Below are positions 46,817 through 59,715 of a stretch of 64,000 nt of DNA, piece after piece. This stretch comes from Mycocentrospora acerina (taxonomy: Eukaryota > Ascomycota > Dothideomycetes > Pleosporales), in contig JAKUHH010000184.1 of assembly GCA_022701365.1 (NCBI GenBank), positions 310,001 to 374,000 of the forward strand, written 5' to 3'. A program made the position numbers and the translations under genes. The notes below the pieces were generated by a model. That model was not told the origin of the DNA. It was given only the letters and a program-made list of their open reading frames with translations, and made no database searches. The first letter of the stretch is position 1. Each line of letters begins with the position of its first letter.

Positions 46817-49040
46817 ATGACCTCCTCAGACGCCGAAGATGTCTCTCCCTCGCCGGACTACAGCGGGGACCTGGACGACAACGACATGGCTGCTGATCAG
46901 AGACACGACCAGTCCTCTGGCGACGCATCGCCTGCCCAGAAGGCGACGAATGGTAGCAAGTCAGCCTCGAATGCAAAAGACCCTTTACGGCCACGCAGAA
47001 AGAAGGCACGGAGAGCGTGTTTTGCATGTCAGCGCGCCCATCTGACCTGTGGTAAGTACCTGTGCAATTATACCTTGCTCACAATTCATGTCCTTGACAT
47101 TGAATTTGTTTTGCTGAGCAATTGATCTGACATTGAACAGGCGACGAACGACCCTGCAATCGCTGCATTAAGCGAGGGCTTCAGGACCACTGCATGGACG
47201 GCGTGCGCAAAAAGGCAAAATATCTCCACGATGCGCCAGACGGCGCTCTTATGCCAGGCGTAGGCGGACACTACCCGTACATGAACGGCAACCGCCCGAC
47301 ACCACTTCCAACTCAGGACACACAGACTGTCACCATGGCCCACCAGGGCTCCCACTACGCCCAACAGCCACCAACCACCTTCTATTCACCTACCTCAATA
47401 CCAGCTTCAATGCCAGCGACGCAAGACGTCCAGATGTACAGCAATCAGCAAACACCAATATCGCCTACATTCACCCAGTCCCACCAAGCCTCGGTGTCAA
47501 ATGTTCCGACCACCATATCCCAAGGCCAGCCAACTCAAATACAGCAGTTTGGCAACCCCTTGTTCGACCCAAGTGACCCCGCCTTGTTCAATTTCGACAT
47601 CTCGAATTTGAACTTTGGGAATCATTATGGCGCTCTCGAGTTCGGCATGCTCGGCCACATGTCGTCGGGTGCAGCCGAGACCCCACCCAATGACAACGGT
47701 ATCATAAATCCTCTGAATCAAGGTGCAAACATGTACAACCCGTCGATGTCAGCAAGCTACAACGATCAGCAAACGGATATTTCGTACCCGAATGGGCTTT
47801 CATCAAGTGAATGGCAGGATCACCAATCTCGACATGGTAGTCTGCAAGTTCATACTCCTAACAACACCCCAGCCACCACAAATCTAGACCAGTTTGGCAA
47901 TCACCGTGATAGCATAAATGGCCCTCATGCATTCGCCATAGGTCAAGGCCCCGCTAGTCTTTCAACAGCAAGTCCTGCATCAACAGATGCCAACTCGGGA
48001 CTGGATAATGACAACCCTCTGGCAACCGCAAGATTCTTTGCCCATCCTACTCAACCGCACGTCCAGCGGTCACCAACAGTCAGTCGGCAGCAAGAGAACC
48101 GCCGATCGAACGTGGCGTTACAACCACTTCATTCCAATGGGATGCGGAAACGGCAACGAGACACAAAGGCCATTTACCAAGGAATTACTAAGCCATACGA
48201 CTACGTCAAAGGCTGGCATAACATCTTTCACGTCATCTCTAAGAGGTACTCGAAAGCATGGGTTGCTAAAGCTCAGGGGTACTTTCAAAGTTTTCGTCCT
48301 GTACTACTCAATGTCCGTGAAGAGCTTGATAGAGACGATCTGATTCACCAGGAAAAAAGTCTGCAGCGTAATCTTCTTACATTGCAAGAACACTTTGCCG
48401 AGGTAGGCACACCGTTTTTGATTTGCCGCCGTTCAGGCGAGGTTGTAGGGATGAACAAAGAGTTCCAGATCCTTACTGGCTGGAAACGTGAAGTCCTCAT
48501 CGGTCAAGAACCAAACATGAACGTCAATCAAGGTGGTAACCGTGATGCCAATGAGAGTGAGATGTCCACACTCACCAACACAACACCCACCATGAACGCC
48601 CAAGAACCCGAGACTGGAGTCCAGCCAGTCAACATACTCGAGCTTATGGACAGCAAGTCGGCCCTCGAATATCTCGAGCACTTTTCCGAACTGTGCTACC
48701 AAGACTCGCGCGGCTTCGCACAACAACGCGTGAACATGCTGCGCTACCAGACGAAAGTAGACATTGACCGTAGTCAAGAACTAAGGTCGGTAGATCCTAT
48801 TGTCAAGATGGAAGGCGGAGCTGTGCATCAAGGCGAGTCGGCTATGCAGCGTCTGGGTGGGAAGAGTGGCATGGTGGACTGCATGATTTGGTGGCACATC
48901 AAGAGAGATACATTTGATATTCCCATGCTTGTGTGCATGTCGGTAAGTCACCCCTCTTTGACACCTCGCCAACAATTGATGATGAGAGATGCTAACACAC
49001 ATTTCAGGTCATGCCTGTCTTAAATAAGGCTATGCAGTAG
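46817..49040 (+). CDS. acuK: transcription activator of gluconeogenesis, AcuK/ERT1 type, 689 aa
   Basis: Three exons: 46817-47051, 47141-48942 and 49008-49040. The Zn2Cys6 cluster CFACQRAHLTC-GDERPCNRC-IKRGLQDHC (residues ~69-97) is preceded by the basic RPRRKKARRA and followed by DGVRKKAKYLHD, a signature of AcuK/Ert1. A long Gln/Asn/Pro/Ser-rich middle follows. A PAS-like domain starts near residue 494 (GTPFLICRRSGEVVGMN, LTGWKREVLIG). The last exon encodes only VMPVLNKAMQ. With AcuM, AcuK activates PEP carboxykinase and other gluconeogenic genes on acetate or other non-sugar carbon sources; it acts in the nucleus. The length agrees with family members. The first intron splits the zinc cluster after the third cysteine. 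Confidence 0.95.
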
Positions 49041-49955
49041 TTCTGTTTTTTCACCCGCGTGCATGTGCATCTTGATAACTTTTTTTTTCTTCTTTTCTCT
49101 TCTACATATACTTTTTTTTCTCTTTTTTTTGGGAATCAGAAACCGGCGTTGATAGGGAACCAGAAGATGTGCTTTGGGTTAATGAGGCGTTTGAGAATTC
49201 ATAATTACCCCCCCACTGCGTATACACGCTCATACCCTACTAGTTTTTGATGACTGGTTGGTTGGTTGGTTGGTTGGTAGATGAACAAAAAAAGTCGATT
49301 TTGATATTTGCGTATGCGTATGCGTTTACTTTTATTCTCATTGTTGATTGCTCGCTCATCTGCTGTCCTTCCCTAGGGATTGTCTTCTCTCAGGTCGTGT
49401 GGTGTGGTGTGCCTACTTACTTATCTGTTCCTTCTCCGTGAAACGTGACGTGTGTAGTCCATGTGGTTTCTCGATACAAATTCCTATCTCTTTTTTTTAT
49501 CGCTCTTTCCCATTCGTAGGGTCTGATGTTTTGAATGGTTTAGTTGGGGGTGGGGGAGTGAGATGGTCGGTTCGTGTGTTCTTTGTGAGAAAACTCTTGG
49601 AAGGTGGACTAGGAGAAGGAGGGCGCGGGCTGGTAGTGTTGGGAGATATCTTGAAGGGTGGGGTTGGTAGGTAGGCTTGTTACTTGTGATGTTTGGGTGT
49701 TTTCTTTAGGTGATGGAGAGGGGGTTGGTGGAGAAGAGGAAGAGGAAGAGGAAGAGGAAGAGGAAGAGGAAGAGGAAGAGGAAGAAAAAGGTATACTCAT
49801 GAAACTAATATCAATCATAACATCAACCCTGAAAAGTAAAGATAAAAGAAATAGGAATACTCATAACATCATTTTCTCTCCAGCTCAATCCCGTCCATCC
49901 TTTTTAATTTTTAGCATGAATACATTCACTTACAACTTTTTTGTTTCACCCCCTC
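49041..49955. other. intergenic region between convergent genes, with microsatellites
   Basis: Holds T-rich runs at 49079-49130, a (TTGG)n run at about 49255-49277 and a (GAAGAG)n run at about 49734-49788. No gene is supported. Confidence 0.7.
49734..49788. repeat. (GAAGAG)n microsatellite
   Basis: About nine hexamer units on the plus strand near the 3' end of the OsmC gene. Frames through it encode only Glu or Ser runs. Confidence 0.9.
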
Positions 49956-50584
49956 TCACATGACCTCCACAACTACATTCGTAGCAACATTCCCCTTGGT
50001 CGCCCTCGAATAAGGACACACCTCCTTTGTCCTCTTCACCACCTCCTCCAGCTTCTCCTTGTCCACCCCCTTGACCTTAATCTTAAGCTCCACCCTCAAC
50101 CCCATGTCCAAATCTTTCATGCTGCCTACAAGGTGAACTGTGCTCTCTACAATGCTGTCCTCGGGCTTGCTGGGCATCCGGACGCCCAGCGAGGGCGCAA
50201 CGGCGTTCATGGCGGATTGGAAGCAGGCGCCGTAGCCGGCGGCGAAGAGTTCCTCTGGGTTGGTTTTTCCCTTGTCGCCCCGGCCGCCGAGGGCTTTGGC
50301 CGTCGCGAGCGAGACGTTTAGGTTTTCGCCTTCCACGTGGCTGTGGGGAGTGGTTAGCTGGTTGGATTGAGAGGGGGGGATGGGAGAGGGAAAGGAAGGG
50401 GATGTTATATTTAAAAAAAAATAAAAAAAAAGACATACCCGGTTCGTGCGCCAATGACGGTTACGCGCGTGGCATAGAGACTGGGTGCAGATTCGGTGTT
50501 TAGAAAGCGGCGGGGGGTGGTGAGGAGTGTTGATGGGCGGGAGGAGACGCGGAGGGCGTTGCGGGCAACAATTCGAGATGCCAT
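49956..50584 (-). CDS. OsmC/Ohr-family organic hydroperoxide resistance protein, 176 aa
   Basis: Two exons on the minus strand, 50584-50439 and 50340-49956 (99-bp intron). The N-terminus MASRIVARNALRVSSRP is a likely mitochondrial presequence. The OsmC fold follows, with both redox cysteines: GYGACFQS and EVCPYSRAT. NPEELFAAGYGACF is the classic Ohr pattern. Ohr enzymes reduce lipid and organic hydroperoxides using the cysteine pair, in bacteria with lipoylated partner proteins. A mitochondrial place here would fit the lipoyl-dependent dehydrogenases located there, such as the one whose E1-beta gene lies 2 kb away; that link is only inference. The length is typical plus the presequence. Confidence 0.92.
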
Positions 50585-52700
50585 TGTGAGGTGAGTTTTA
50601 GAACTAGCGATGGGGATGAAGGGAGAGTTATTGTTTATCGTGCGGGATGGTGAAAGGGATGCCTTTTTGGCTCGTGGGAGGTGGAGCTTCAACGCTTAGT
50701 TATTGTTACTCCATCAAGTTGCATCGTAGCAGACTATGCTTCAAGTTCGCAAGTGCTTACTTGGCTCAGTGGACTGGTACAGGGATTACTGGACTACTTT
50801 ACATTGTTACACCGGGCACCGAGGTGCATAATGCACCGATGCAGGAAGTTCTGGGCTACAGCTAAATCTTGATGCAGCTTTCCTAATTACGGTATTGTTT
50901 CCTTGAGGATATATTTTCTAATTCACTGATTTGCTCGTTTTTTTGTTTTTATTTTTACAATTTGACGTCTTTTGTATAGTAGTATAAGCTGCCTTGGAAA
51001 CATGCTTATGCTAGTAGCTCTTATCAAGCATTTTAAGGGTGTCTTACTCTACTAGTTCATTTAAAAACACCATTAATATCAAGCCCAATCCTACTGCACT
51101 AATCAATTTAAAAGGTGGAGTCAAGAAATTGACAAAACCAGAGTAAACCCATCTTTCCCAGTGGTCTTACAGTACCCTATAACAGCAGGAAAGCCTACCA
51201 TTCTACATTGCAAAGGAGAATCTATGAAGAAACAAAATGCGAAAGAAACTAAAAGTTTCATAAATCCCATATCGCGAAAACCCCCAAGTGTAGTCTATAC
51301 ACAAACAAAACCTGTAACAGGTTGCAGATTTGTTTACATCTCGGCCAATTAACCTCGAGCCCCCCCCCACAACAGACAGCAACAACAATAACCGACAAAT
51401 ACCCGAGCCCCGTCAACAACAAACGATGCGAGTACGGTGTACGAGACCAGGGTAGCAAAGCCCCCGCGCCGGCAAAGGCCCGGATACTGTAGAGGGAGGA
51501 ACAGGGGTTATACCTCACTGAGGCTCGGGCCTTCCAACACCAGTTTAAATGAAGAAGATTAAATAGTCATGTTCCATTTGATTGAGCATATCTGAATTCT
51601 TCCCAACCTTCCATTAGAGAGGCATTTTCCCATGTACTTTTCCATATCACATAACCTACCTACCTACCTACCTACCTATCACAACATAGTCCTTTGAACC
51701 AAAAAAAAACACCATGTTCCCACTACCAGGGTAGTATCTACCTGGGGCTAGTATGACGCAGGCGTAGGTGCATGTGCGGGGTCGATGGACGTCTGTAAGA
51801 CGAGTTGGTTATTTTTTTGGTGTGGCCAGAAATACGTCCTGACGCAACCTGCTTTGAGTCGCTTTCAAGTTCCGGGTCCCCAGGTTCGTCCCGTCTCACC
51901 TGAGGGGGGGGGGAGCCGATGTACCAGAAGACTAGTAGATAGATCTTTGGGGAATGCTGCCTTTGGGGAAAGCGATTCGTATATCAGAATACAGGTATGC
52001 TGTACCAAGACTTTGCTTACTTTTATCTTGTGAAGTTTGGTGGGTTCTTACCACTTTGCAACAAGGGTGCTTGAGTGGATTGGGGGATGAGGAATGCAAA
52101 GTTAATAGACACTAAGCATTGGATGCTTGTGGAAACTTTGGCTAATCCATAGATATCTTGTCGGTGTCTTTTACGCTAGAGAAAGGCTTATAGTATACTT
52201 GTTAGTCAGCTTGTAAATGCCCTGATTTGTTTTATACTGTGATGGATGACAATTATTTTTCAGGACGTATTTTGCTAGAAGAACAATCTAAAAGGGCACC
52301 GTTGAAATAAAACGATACTACACTGAGAAAGCGTGCAAAATTATTTAACTGCAGCCTGGGTAGATAGCACCAAATAAGTGAATTGTGAACTGCAGTAATG
52401 GTCGTCGAGGGGAATATCAGTAGAAAATCTTGGTCAAGTCAATATCGAATCAACTCAATAGATGAAAATGGTCTATATCAAAAGATTTTTACAGTATACA
52501 AGACCTGCAATAAGCTCAGGCTGTCTAGGCCAAATGATACGTCCTGAATAGAGTTTAGAGATTTTGATGGTAAGTTGAAGTCCGTGATTGGATTCAGTGC
52601 CATGTGGATAAGATGAAGATCTAGAAAGTTGACGTTTGGAGCGCCCGCATTAATGCTTGATAAAATAATTTTTTGAATTTTGCCCAATGTCAGTTATGCT
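50585..52700. other. 2.1-kb AT-rich gene-free region
   Basis: No frame has a recognisable domain. Contains a run of C at 51361-51368, a (CCTA)n run at about 51657-51680 and a G run at about 51905-51913. The region is dense in stops on both strands. A decayed transposon cannot be excluded but is not visible. Confidence 0.5.
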
Positions 52701-54015
52701 TCAGTAGTCTATTGTCTTTTTGATAGCGTCGTATACCCCTAGCAATGTTAGCTCGAACACGTGTTGCAAGGTGAGGAATCTTACTTGTGACGTCTGGGAT
52801 GATGAACTGTTCAAACATCAATCCCGTGTGTGTCGCCCAGCCCGTTACCCTCTTGACTGGCGCCTCCAACCTCAAGAAAGCCTTCTCCTGAATGGTCGCC
52901 GCGACCTCCGCACCAACACCTGCATTCATCATACTCTCGTGGACCACAATTGCTCGTCCTGTCTTCTTAACGCTGTTCAGTACCGTCTCGCGGTCCCATG
53001 GATAGATTGTTCGTAGGTCAATCAGTTCAACACTGCACCCAAAGTCCTTTTCTGCTTTTTCTATTGCTGCTGAGCAGGTGTAGAGTGGTGTACCGTAGGA
53101 GATGATGGTGACGTCCTTGCCAGTCTTGAGTACTTCGGCCTTGTCAAGGGGAAGAGTAAAAGCGTCAACAGGGACTTGCTCGACAGCGGCACGGTAAAGG
53201 ATCTTGGGTTCCATGAAGATGACGGGGTCTGGAGTTTGGATTGCAGCCAGGAGGAGGCCTTTTGCTTGGGTGGGGGAGCGGGGAATCACAACGCGCAGAC
53301 CTGGTGTGTGGGTGAAGAGAGCTTCAGGGGATTGTGTGTGGTATCTTTGGAGAACAGTCAGTCTGGATGAATGAAGAAAAGAAGGTAAATAAAAAGCTCA
53401 CAAAGCGCCATGTCCAACACTGCCAGAGGGCATGCGGATGACCATGCCACCGCAGTTCACTCCCGTCGATCCTGATCTGTATCTGTACTTGGCGGCTTCA
53501 TTGTGTATTTGGTCAAAGGCAGGGAAGACGTAGTCGGCAAACTGGATCTCGGCGACTGGCTTCATGCCCTCTGCTGCGGCACCTATGGCAAAGCCCACAA
53601 GTCCTTGCTCGCTCAGTGGTGTGTTGAAGACTCGTTCTGTGCCAAAGTCGGCTGCTAGGTTCATGGTACATCTGAAGACACCTCCAAACTGTATGTCTTC
53701 GCCAAAGACCAGCACCCTTTCGTCCGATTGCAGGGCATGACGGAGTGCTTCATTGACGGCGGTGTACAGGTTGATGCGCTTTGTCTGGCCTTTGCGGATG
53801 TGCTCTGGCAGCTCAGGATTGGCGAGGGCAGATTTTGATGTGTGGTGGAGAAGGGGCGTTGTGTCGTATTCTACGGTGCCATTTAAACGTGCACCTGCTG
53901 CAGCGGCCGAGTAGTGGTTGGTGTGTGGTTGGCGTTGGCAGCGTGGGCGGAATGCCTGGGGTCGATGGAGGAGATGGCGCGACAGGGCGCGCATGGAGGG
54001 TGTTCTGGACGCCAT
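52701..54015 (-). CDS. branched-chain 2-oxoacid dehydrogenase E1 beta subunit, 403 aa
   Basis: Three exons on the minus strand: 54015-53402, 53344-52785 and 52738-52701. The N-terminal 45 residues are Arg/Ser/His-rich, fitting a mitochondrial presequence. The E1-beta pattern is clear: NLYTAVNEAL, VFGEDIQFGGVFRCT, FNTPLSEQG, EIQFADYVFPAFDQ, SPEALFTHTPGL, VPRSP-like IPRSP, DLRTIYPWD and HESMMNAG. The GVFRCT form distinguishes the branched-chain enzyme from pyruvate dehydrogenase beta. With E1-alpha it decarboxylates the 2-oxo acids from leucine, isoleucine and valine using thiamine diphosphate. The short last exon gives the true ending RVYDAIKKTIDY; reading through the intron would give a false basic C-terminus. 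Confidence 0.95.
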
Positions 54016-54754
54016 GTCCACACAAAAGGGAAACTCGAGAGGGCGGAAATGTATAGCGTGTGCGAGAAAAGAAAAAAGAGAAAAGAGAAGAGAGAAAAAA
54101 GGCCCAGCAGCAATCGCAACGGGCAGGTGGCAGTGGGTGAAGAGTAACCGAAAAGATACGGCTACAGGCGGCTTACCCCAGACTCCCCACGATGCGATGC
54201 GGACGCGAGACGCGAGACGGGTGCGACGGGGTTAGCAGCCGCCAAGCCAGGCAAGTCCGGCAGCAGGTGCCACGTGACTTGCCGTCTAAGCAGGTGGAGC
54301 CCATGGCCGATGCACAATGACGACGGAAGGGTTCGCCGCAAAAACGGCTCGTAGTGGGCGGGGCTAGCATAGGGTTTTCTTTTGGCACGCAGAGGGCGAC
54401 GTGGTCAGTTGTGTGCACAGTGCTTTTGGCGACGAGCACCGGGGCAGGCCGTTGCGCAGCGCTGGCACGACAAGACGGCCGTGGGCGTTGGCGAAAGCGT
54501 TCCCTCTGGCGGTGCGAGCCTCTAGTGTGTAGACGTACATGGGACATGCAACGGCCTAGTCAGCGTGCACCAGCCCGGGCTGGCACTAGGCCAGGGCAGC
54601 ACGGGCGTCGCTTCCGTGCACTTATTCGTGCGCGCAACGCTGTCACGGCCACGGCCACAGCCACTCTGCGCCCTCGACAACCTTCCACCTCTCCCTCGCG
54701 CGCCTGCGACTCTGCCCATCACCACCCCGCACTGCGGTGCTTCGATACTCTCCC
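54016..54754. promoter_or_regulatory. divergent promoter region of the E1-beta and CNNM-type genes
   Basis: 739 bp between the two start codons, GC-rich, without a gene. Purine runs at about 54065-54100 lie just upstream of the E1-beta start. No specific site is called. Confidence 0.5.
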
Positions 54755-57167
54755 ATGGCCGCTCGCTCCCCCAATGGCCTCTCCACGCTGCGCACAGGGC
54801 GCGCCAGCGTGCTGCTCGTCTGTCTGGTGCACGCCTTCGCGCCGCTCGCCAGAGCGCTGCCCACGTCGTTTGGCGGCATCGTGCACGCGCTGAAGGACGA
54901 GGAGCTGCCCAAGTCGCCCGACGACGCCTCGCTCTGGCTGTACCTCAGCATTGCCATCCTGCTCGTCCTGGGCGGCGGTGTCTTTGCCGGCCTGACTATT
55001 GCGTAAGTGTGCTTTCACGTGCCGTCACGTCCGCCGTGCAACCCGTCGCTGACTGCCGGCTCTCCAGCTTGATGGGCCAGGATGAAATATACCTGCAGGT
55101 GCTCGCCAACTCGGGCGAGGGCAACGAGCGCAAGAACGCGAAGCGGGTCCTGCGCCTGCTCAACAAGGGCAAGCACTGGGTGCTCGTCACGCTCCTCTTG
55201 AGCAACGTCATCACCAACGAGACGCTGCCCATTGTCCTCGACAGGTCCCTCGGCGGCGGCTGGCCTGCTGTCGTCAGCTCCACCGTCCTCATTGGTACGC
55301 CACCTGCCTGTTGCTGCTACTGTAGCTATTGCTGCTGCTATTGCTGCTGCCACCACCCCATCACTCGTCACCGTCGCTAACAGTCCCAGTCATCTTCGGC
55401 GAAGTCGTCCCCCAGTCGATATGCGTCCGCTACGGCCTGCCCATTGGCGCCTGGATGGCGCCCGTTGTCCTCTTCCTCATGTACCTCATGGCTCCTGCCG
55501 CATGGCCCACGGCCAAGCTGCTTGACTACTTGCTTGGCGAGGACCACGGCACAGTCTACAAGAAGACTGGCCTGAAGACGCTGGTCGAGCTGCACAAGAC
55601 GCTTGGTGTCGCAGAAGAGCGCCTCAACGAGGACGAGGTTGCCATCATCTCTGGTGTCCTGGACCTGAAAGCAAAGCCCGTTGGCAACATCATGACGCCC
55701 ATGAAAGACGTTTTCACCATGTCGTCCGACACCATCCTAGACGAGCCAATGATGGACGTGATCCTTTCCGCCGGCTACTCCCGCATTCCCATCCACACTC
55801 CCGAAAACAAGTACGACTTTGTCGGTATGTTGCTCGTCAAAATGCTCATCACATACGACCCCGAAGACGCCTTGCACGTGCGAGACTTTGCTCTGGCTAC
55901 TCTCCCCGAGACCCGCCCGGAGACAAGCTGCCTCGACATTATCAACTTCTTCCAGGAAGGCAAGTCACACATGGTACTTGTATCCGAATTCCCCTCGGAA
56001 TCACATGGCGCTGTCGGTGTTGTCACTCTGGAAGACGTCATTGAAGAACTTATTGGAGAGTGAGTATTCACCGCTGTCATGCCCACTTGGCCAATTGCTA
56101 ACGTACATAGGGAAATCATTGACGAGTCTGATGTCTTTGTCGACGTCCACAAGGCCATTCGTCGTATGGCCCCGGCCCCTCGCACACGCATCGCCAAAGC
56201 CAAAGCTGCTGATATCACCCGAAGGCCGTCGGAGCAGCCCTTGCTCGAGGGAGACTCGGAGCAAAACGGCGATGCCCAGCGCAAGCTATCAATACCAGAT
56301 TACGCAAGTAGTCCTCCCAAGCCTGCAGCATTTATGTTGCGACGCCGCAGCTCTGGCGCCAAGGAGACGACATCGCCCTTCCGTAGTGAGGATGCTGAGA
56401 TTCTGCAACATTTGAAGCACCTGGGCCCCTCGAATGCTGCCAATAGACCCAAGTCAACCCGTAGCAAGACGGTCAAGATTAAGCCTGGTCATGTCGTGAC
56501 ACCCGCTCCCGCCATCCCTGCGACAATTCCCGAAAACTCACAATCACCCATTGTTTCTCAGGACTCGCATGCTCCTGAAGGAGGCATCGGTGAAGGTCTT
56601 CTAGCCTCTGCTGGTCGCGAGGCTAGCGACGGCGTTCAGGCAATTGGCTACGGTACCATAGGTCCTAACGACGATCGCGTGTCCTGGAAGTCTGGCAAAT
56701 CTGGAAAATCTGGGCTAAGGATTGTAGAAGAACCGACTTCTCCCAAGTCCAGTCCTCAAGCAAAAAGCCCGAATGCGTATCGCAACGAGAACGAAGATCA
56801 AAACTCAAAACATCGAACGCGATCCGTCAGCACAATCGGATCTCTACACTCTCATAAATCTCGTTCCCGAAGCCCGCCCAGAAAGCGTCACACAGCTCGT
56901 AGTGGTAGCATCACAGAGAATATTGTTGATGTCAACGGCGTGAAGAAGATTGTTTTGGAAACTACTAGTTCAAGTGACTCCGATGACAAGATTAGCAGCC
57001 AAGCTTACGGTGCTGAAGGTCACGCAGCCAATTCGGACACAGAGTCGACGAATGCCGACAGCAAGTCTGGAGGCAAGAAGAAGAGGAAGAAGAGAGGTAA
57101 GAAAAACAATAAGAAGGGTATTGCGGGAGATGGCAGCGAGACGCAACCTCTGCTTGGGAAAAAATGA
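54755..57167 (+). CDS. CNNM/Mam3-type membrane protein (DUF21 plus CBS pair), 733 aa
   Basis: Four exons: 54755-55002, 55068-55294, 55390-56059 and 56111-57167. A signal-like hydrophobic start is followed by the DUF21/CNNM transmembrane module (LFLMYLMAP region, LLLSNVITNETLP, VIFGEVVPQSIC). The CBS domain pair spans about residues 245-385 (GNIMTPMKDVFTM, SRIPIH, VGVVTLEDVIEELIGEE). The long C-terminal part is disordered, Ser/Lys-rich, with a SRSRSPPRK stretch and a polybasic KKKRKKRGKKNNKK patch near the end. Yeast Mam3 (706 aa) is vacuolar and affects Mg, Mn, Co and Zn homeostasis; CNNM proteins are linked to magnesium transport. The third exon was placed at CCCAG because an AG four codons earlier lies directly on the branch site. 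Confidence 0.9.
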
Positions 57168-57561
57168 TGCTTGTCCACATGAGAGATTGTTCATTGATGC
57201 ATGATAGTCGCGCGTAGTAAGGCCGGTGCAGTTGAGAAGGCGGCCGAGAATGTCAAGCCTGGTCTTGGACGATTTTTGAGGAACGCGTAATGGTCACTTT
57301 TCAAATGGTGGAATTCTTTTTTGGTCAGACGATTCGAGCATTGTATGATATTAGTTGAAGGCAGTGCACGGATTTCGGGAATTTCCTTGTTAGCAACAGT
57401 CATCGCGGAGGAAACTTGAGTTTAATACTGGCAGCGGATCGGACACGAATACACAAGTCGAGTCAAATGCGCTTGTTCATTGTTTGATACATCTCCACAA
57501 TTTCTCACATACTACCCTACCTACCACTTGTCTCTCCCCCAGCCCCCCTCGCGCCAGAAAA
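57168..57561. other. short intergenic region between convergent genes
   Basis: 394 bp holding the 3' ends of the CNNM-type gene and the carboxylase alpha gene. Nothing else is seen. Confidence 0.5.
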
Positions 57562-59715
57562 CTAGAGCCTAGCCTCCTTGTCCCCCTCAATCACCGCCGC
57601 CAACATGCCCTCGCTCACCTCCTCCCCATCCTCGACCTCCAAAACCCACGTCACCCTCCCACTCCGCCGACTCCTCACCTCAAGCTCCATCTTCATCTGC
57701 TGCACCACACACACGACATCCCCTTCCTTGACCACATCCCCCTCGTCAACCAGCACCTCGACCAGCTTCCCCGGAAACGGAATGCCCACGTGCGACGCGT
57801 TGGACGGGTTCGCCCGGCGGTGCGTAGACGTCGCTGCCGTGGCGCTGGAGGTTGTCGACGCGAGGGTTAGGGTGTAAGGCGTTGAGACTGGGAGAGGGGA
57901 GGAGGCGGTGGGTGGGGCGGTGAAGAGGATTTCCGCGGTGAGAGAGGTGGGGAAGTCGTTTTTTAGAAGGCGCGTGAGGAGGAGGTGGTGGTTTGGTGGG
58001 GATGAGGTTGTAGAGGTGGAATTTTGGGTGTTGGTGTTTGGGGAGGTGAGGGTTAGGGTCCAGGCGTCGTTTTTGCGGAACAAGGGTGTGGAGGATTGGG
58101 AGAGGGAGGTTGTTGACGTGGTGGTGGTAATGGCAGTGGTGGAGGGGTTTGTGAAGAGGGGGTTGGTGGATGGGGGGATTTGTTGGCTGAGGTGGAGGAG
58201 CTCTGCTTGTTTGCTTTCGAGCCATTGCGTGGAGAAGTTTCCGGAGAGGAAGTCTGGGTGCGAGACGATGGCGCGGAGCATGTCGAGGTTGGTTTTCACT
58301 CCGCTGATGTGTGTGTCGTTTAGTGCGCGGAGGGACTTGCGGACTGCGTCTTGCCATGAGGGTGCTGTGATGATGAGCTTTGCGATGAGGCTGTCGAAAT
58401 CGGAGGAGACGATGGCGGGGTGGCTGCTGATGAGGTGGGTGTCTACGCGTACTCCGTTGCCCGTGGGGAACTGGAAGGAGGTGATTTTGCCAATGGATAA
58501 AGACCAGTCGCTCTGGACGTTTTCAGCAGTGATGCGCAGTTGGATTGAGTGGGCTGAAGGCGAGATCTCTGGGTCTCGTTCTGTCGTGGGTAATCCGCAG
58601 TCTTGAAGGCTAGCGCCTTGAGCGAGGAGGAGCTGGGCTTTGACAATGTCCGTCATGGCGATGGATTCTGTGATTGTGTGCTCGACTTGCAGGCGGGGGT
58701 TTACTTCTAGAAAGTAATACTCTTGTGATGTTGGGTTGACTAGGAATTCAAATGTGCCTAGGGAGAAGTATTTGACCTTTACTTGTGTAAGTGGGTTGTT
58801 TGAAGTGGTTGTATCCATTGAGACTTACGTGTCTAGCCATTCTCAACGCATCATTGATGACCTTTGCGATCAATTTGCGGTCGGGAACGACACTGGGTGC
58901 TAGCTCAACGATTTTTTGGTATCGTCGTTGGATACTACATTCTCGTTCCCATAGGTGCGTGACACTGCCCTGGCCATCACCTATGATTTGGACTTCAATA
59001 TGGCGGAAGCCATTGATTGCTGCCTTCTCGGCGAAGACCTGCTTAGACGGGCTTTCTTGGACTGCTCGCTCGACTGACGACACAAGGTCTTGATCGTTTT
59101 GAATGAGACGAATGCCTCGACCGCCCCCTCCGTCAACAGCCTTCACCATGATGGGATAGCCGATTTTGGAAGCAAAAATCCTAACATCTTCGGCGGTACT
59201 GGTTGGTGTTTGCAGAGCAGGAGAAACTGGCACATTGCCTGTTGGACATGTTAGCAGAGATAGGTGCGGACGTCATCTGTACTGACAGTCTTCAGCGAGC
59301 TGCCTTGCTTTCAGCTTATCTCCTGTATTGCTCAAAATACTCCAACCAGGGCCAACGACAACCACTCCAGCTTCATCCCACATCCTCTTTGAGAATTCCT
59401 CTGATTCGGAAAGAAAGCCATAGCCTGGATGAACAGTATCAATTTGGTGTTTTTTGACAAGATTAATGAGAGCACCGATGTTCATAAATGTTGCTGCAGA
59501 TGGGACTTCAATTGCATGCGCTGCTCTTGCAGCGTGAGATGTATCGCCAGAGATGTAGATGGTGTACGTTTCAATGCCGAGCTCCCGAGCTGATGAGATG
59601 ATACGAGTGGCTATCTCGCCTCTGAACAGTCAGCTCAGTGTAATGATGCGAGAGCTGTTACTCACCTATTGGCAACAAGAAGGCGCTTGATCGGTCTTTG
59701 AGGTGCTCGTGACAT
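57562..59715 (-). CDS. acyl-CoA carboxylase alpha subunit (biotin carboxylase plus biotin carrier), 669 aa
   Basis: Four exons on the minus strand: 59715-59666, 59621-59287, 59238-58829 and 58776-57562. The biotin-carboxylase domain begins almost at once (LLVANRGEIATRI), with VHPGYGFLSE, the ATP-grasp loop VDGGGGRGIR, ECSIQRRYQK and FLEVNPRLQVEHT. A Thr/Ser-rich linker replaces most of the usual middle domain. The biotin carrier domain ends the protein; biotin is expected on Lys627 in QQMKMELEV, 42 residues from the end, although the usual Ala-Met is Gln-Met. The NPRLQVEHT form is more like pyruvate or propionyl carboxylases than methylcrotonyl carboxylase. No clear mitochondrial presequence is present and the C-terminus is ARL, a PTS1-like tripeptide. 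Its partner is the beta gene divergent from it. Confidence 0.9.

Noticed and set aside
45491..46820. Several frames of 150-290 codons upstream of acuK
   Set aside because: They overlap one another on both strands, have no domain, and show composition-driven amino acids.
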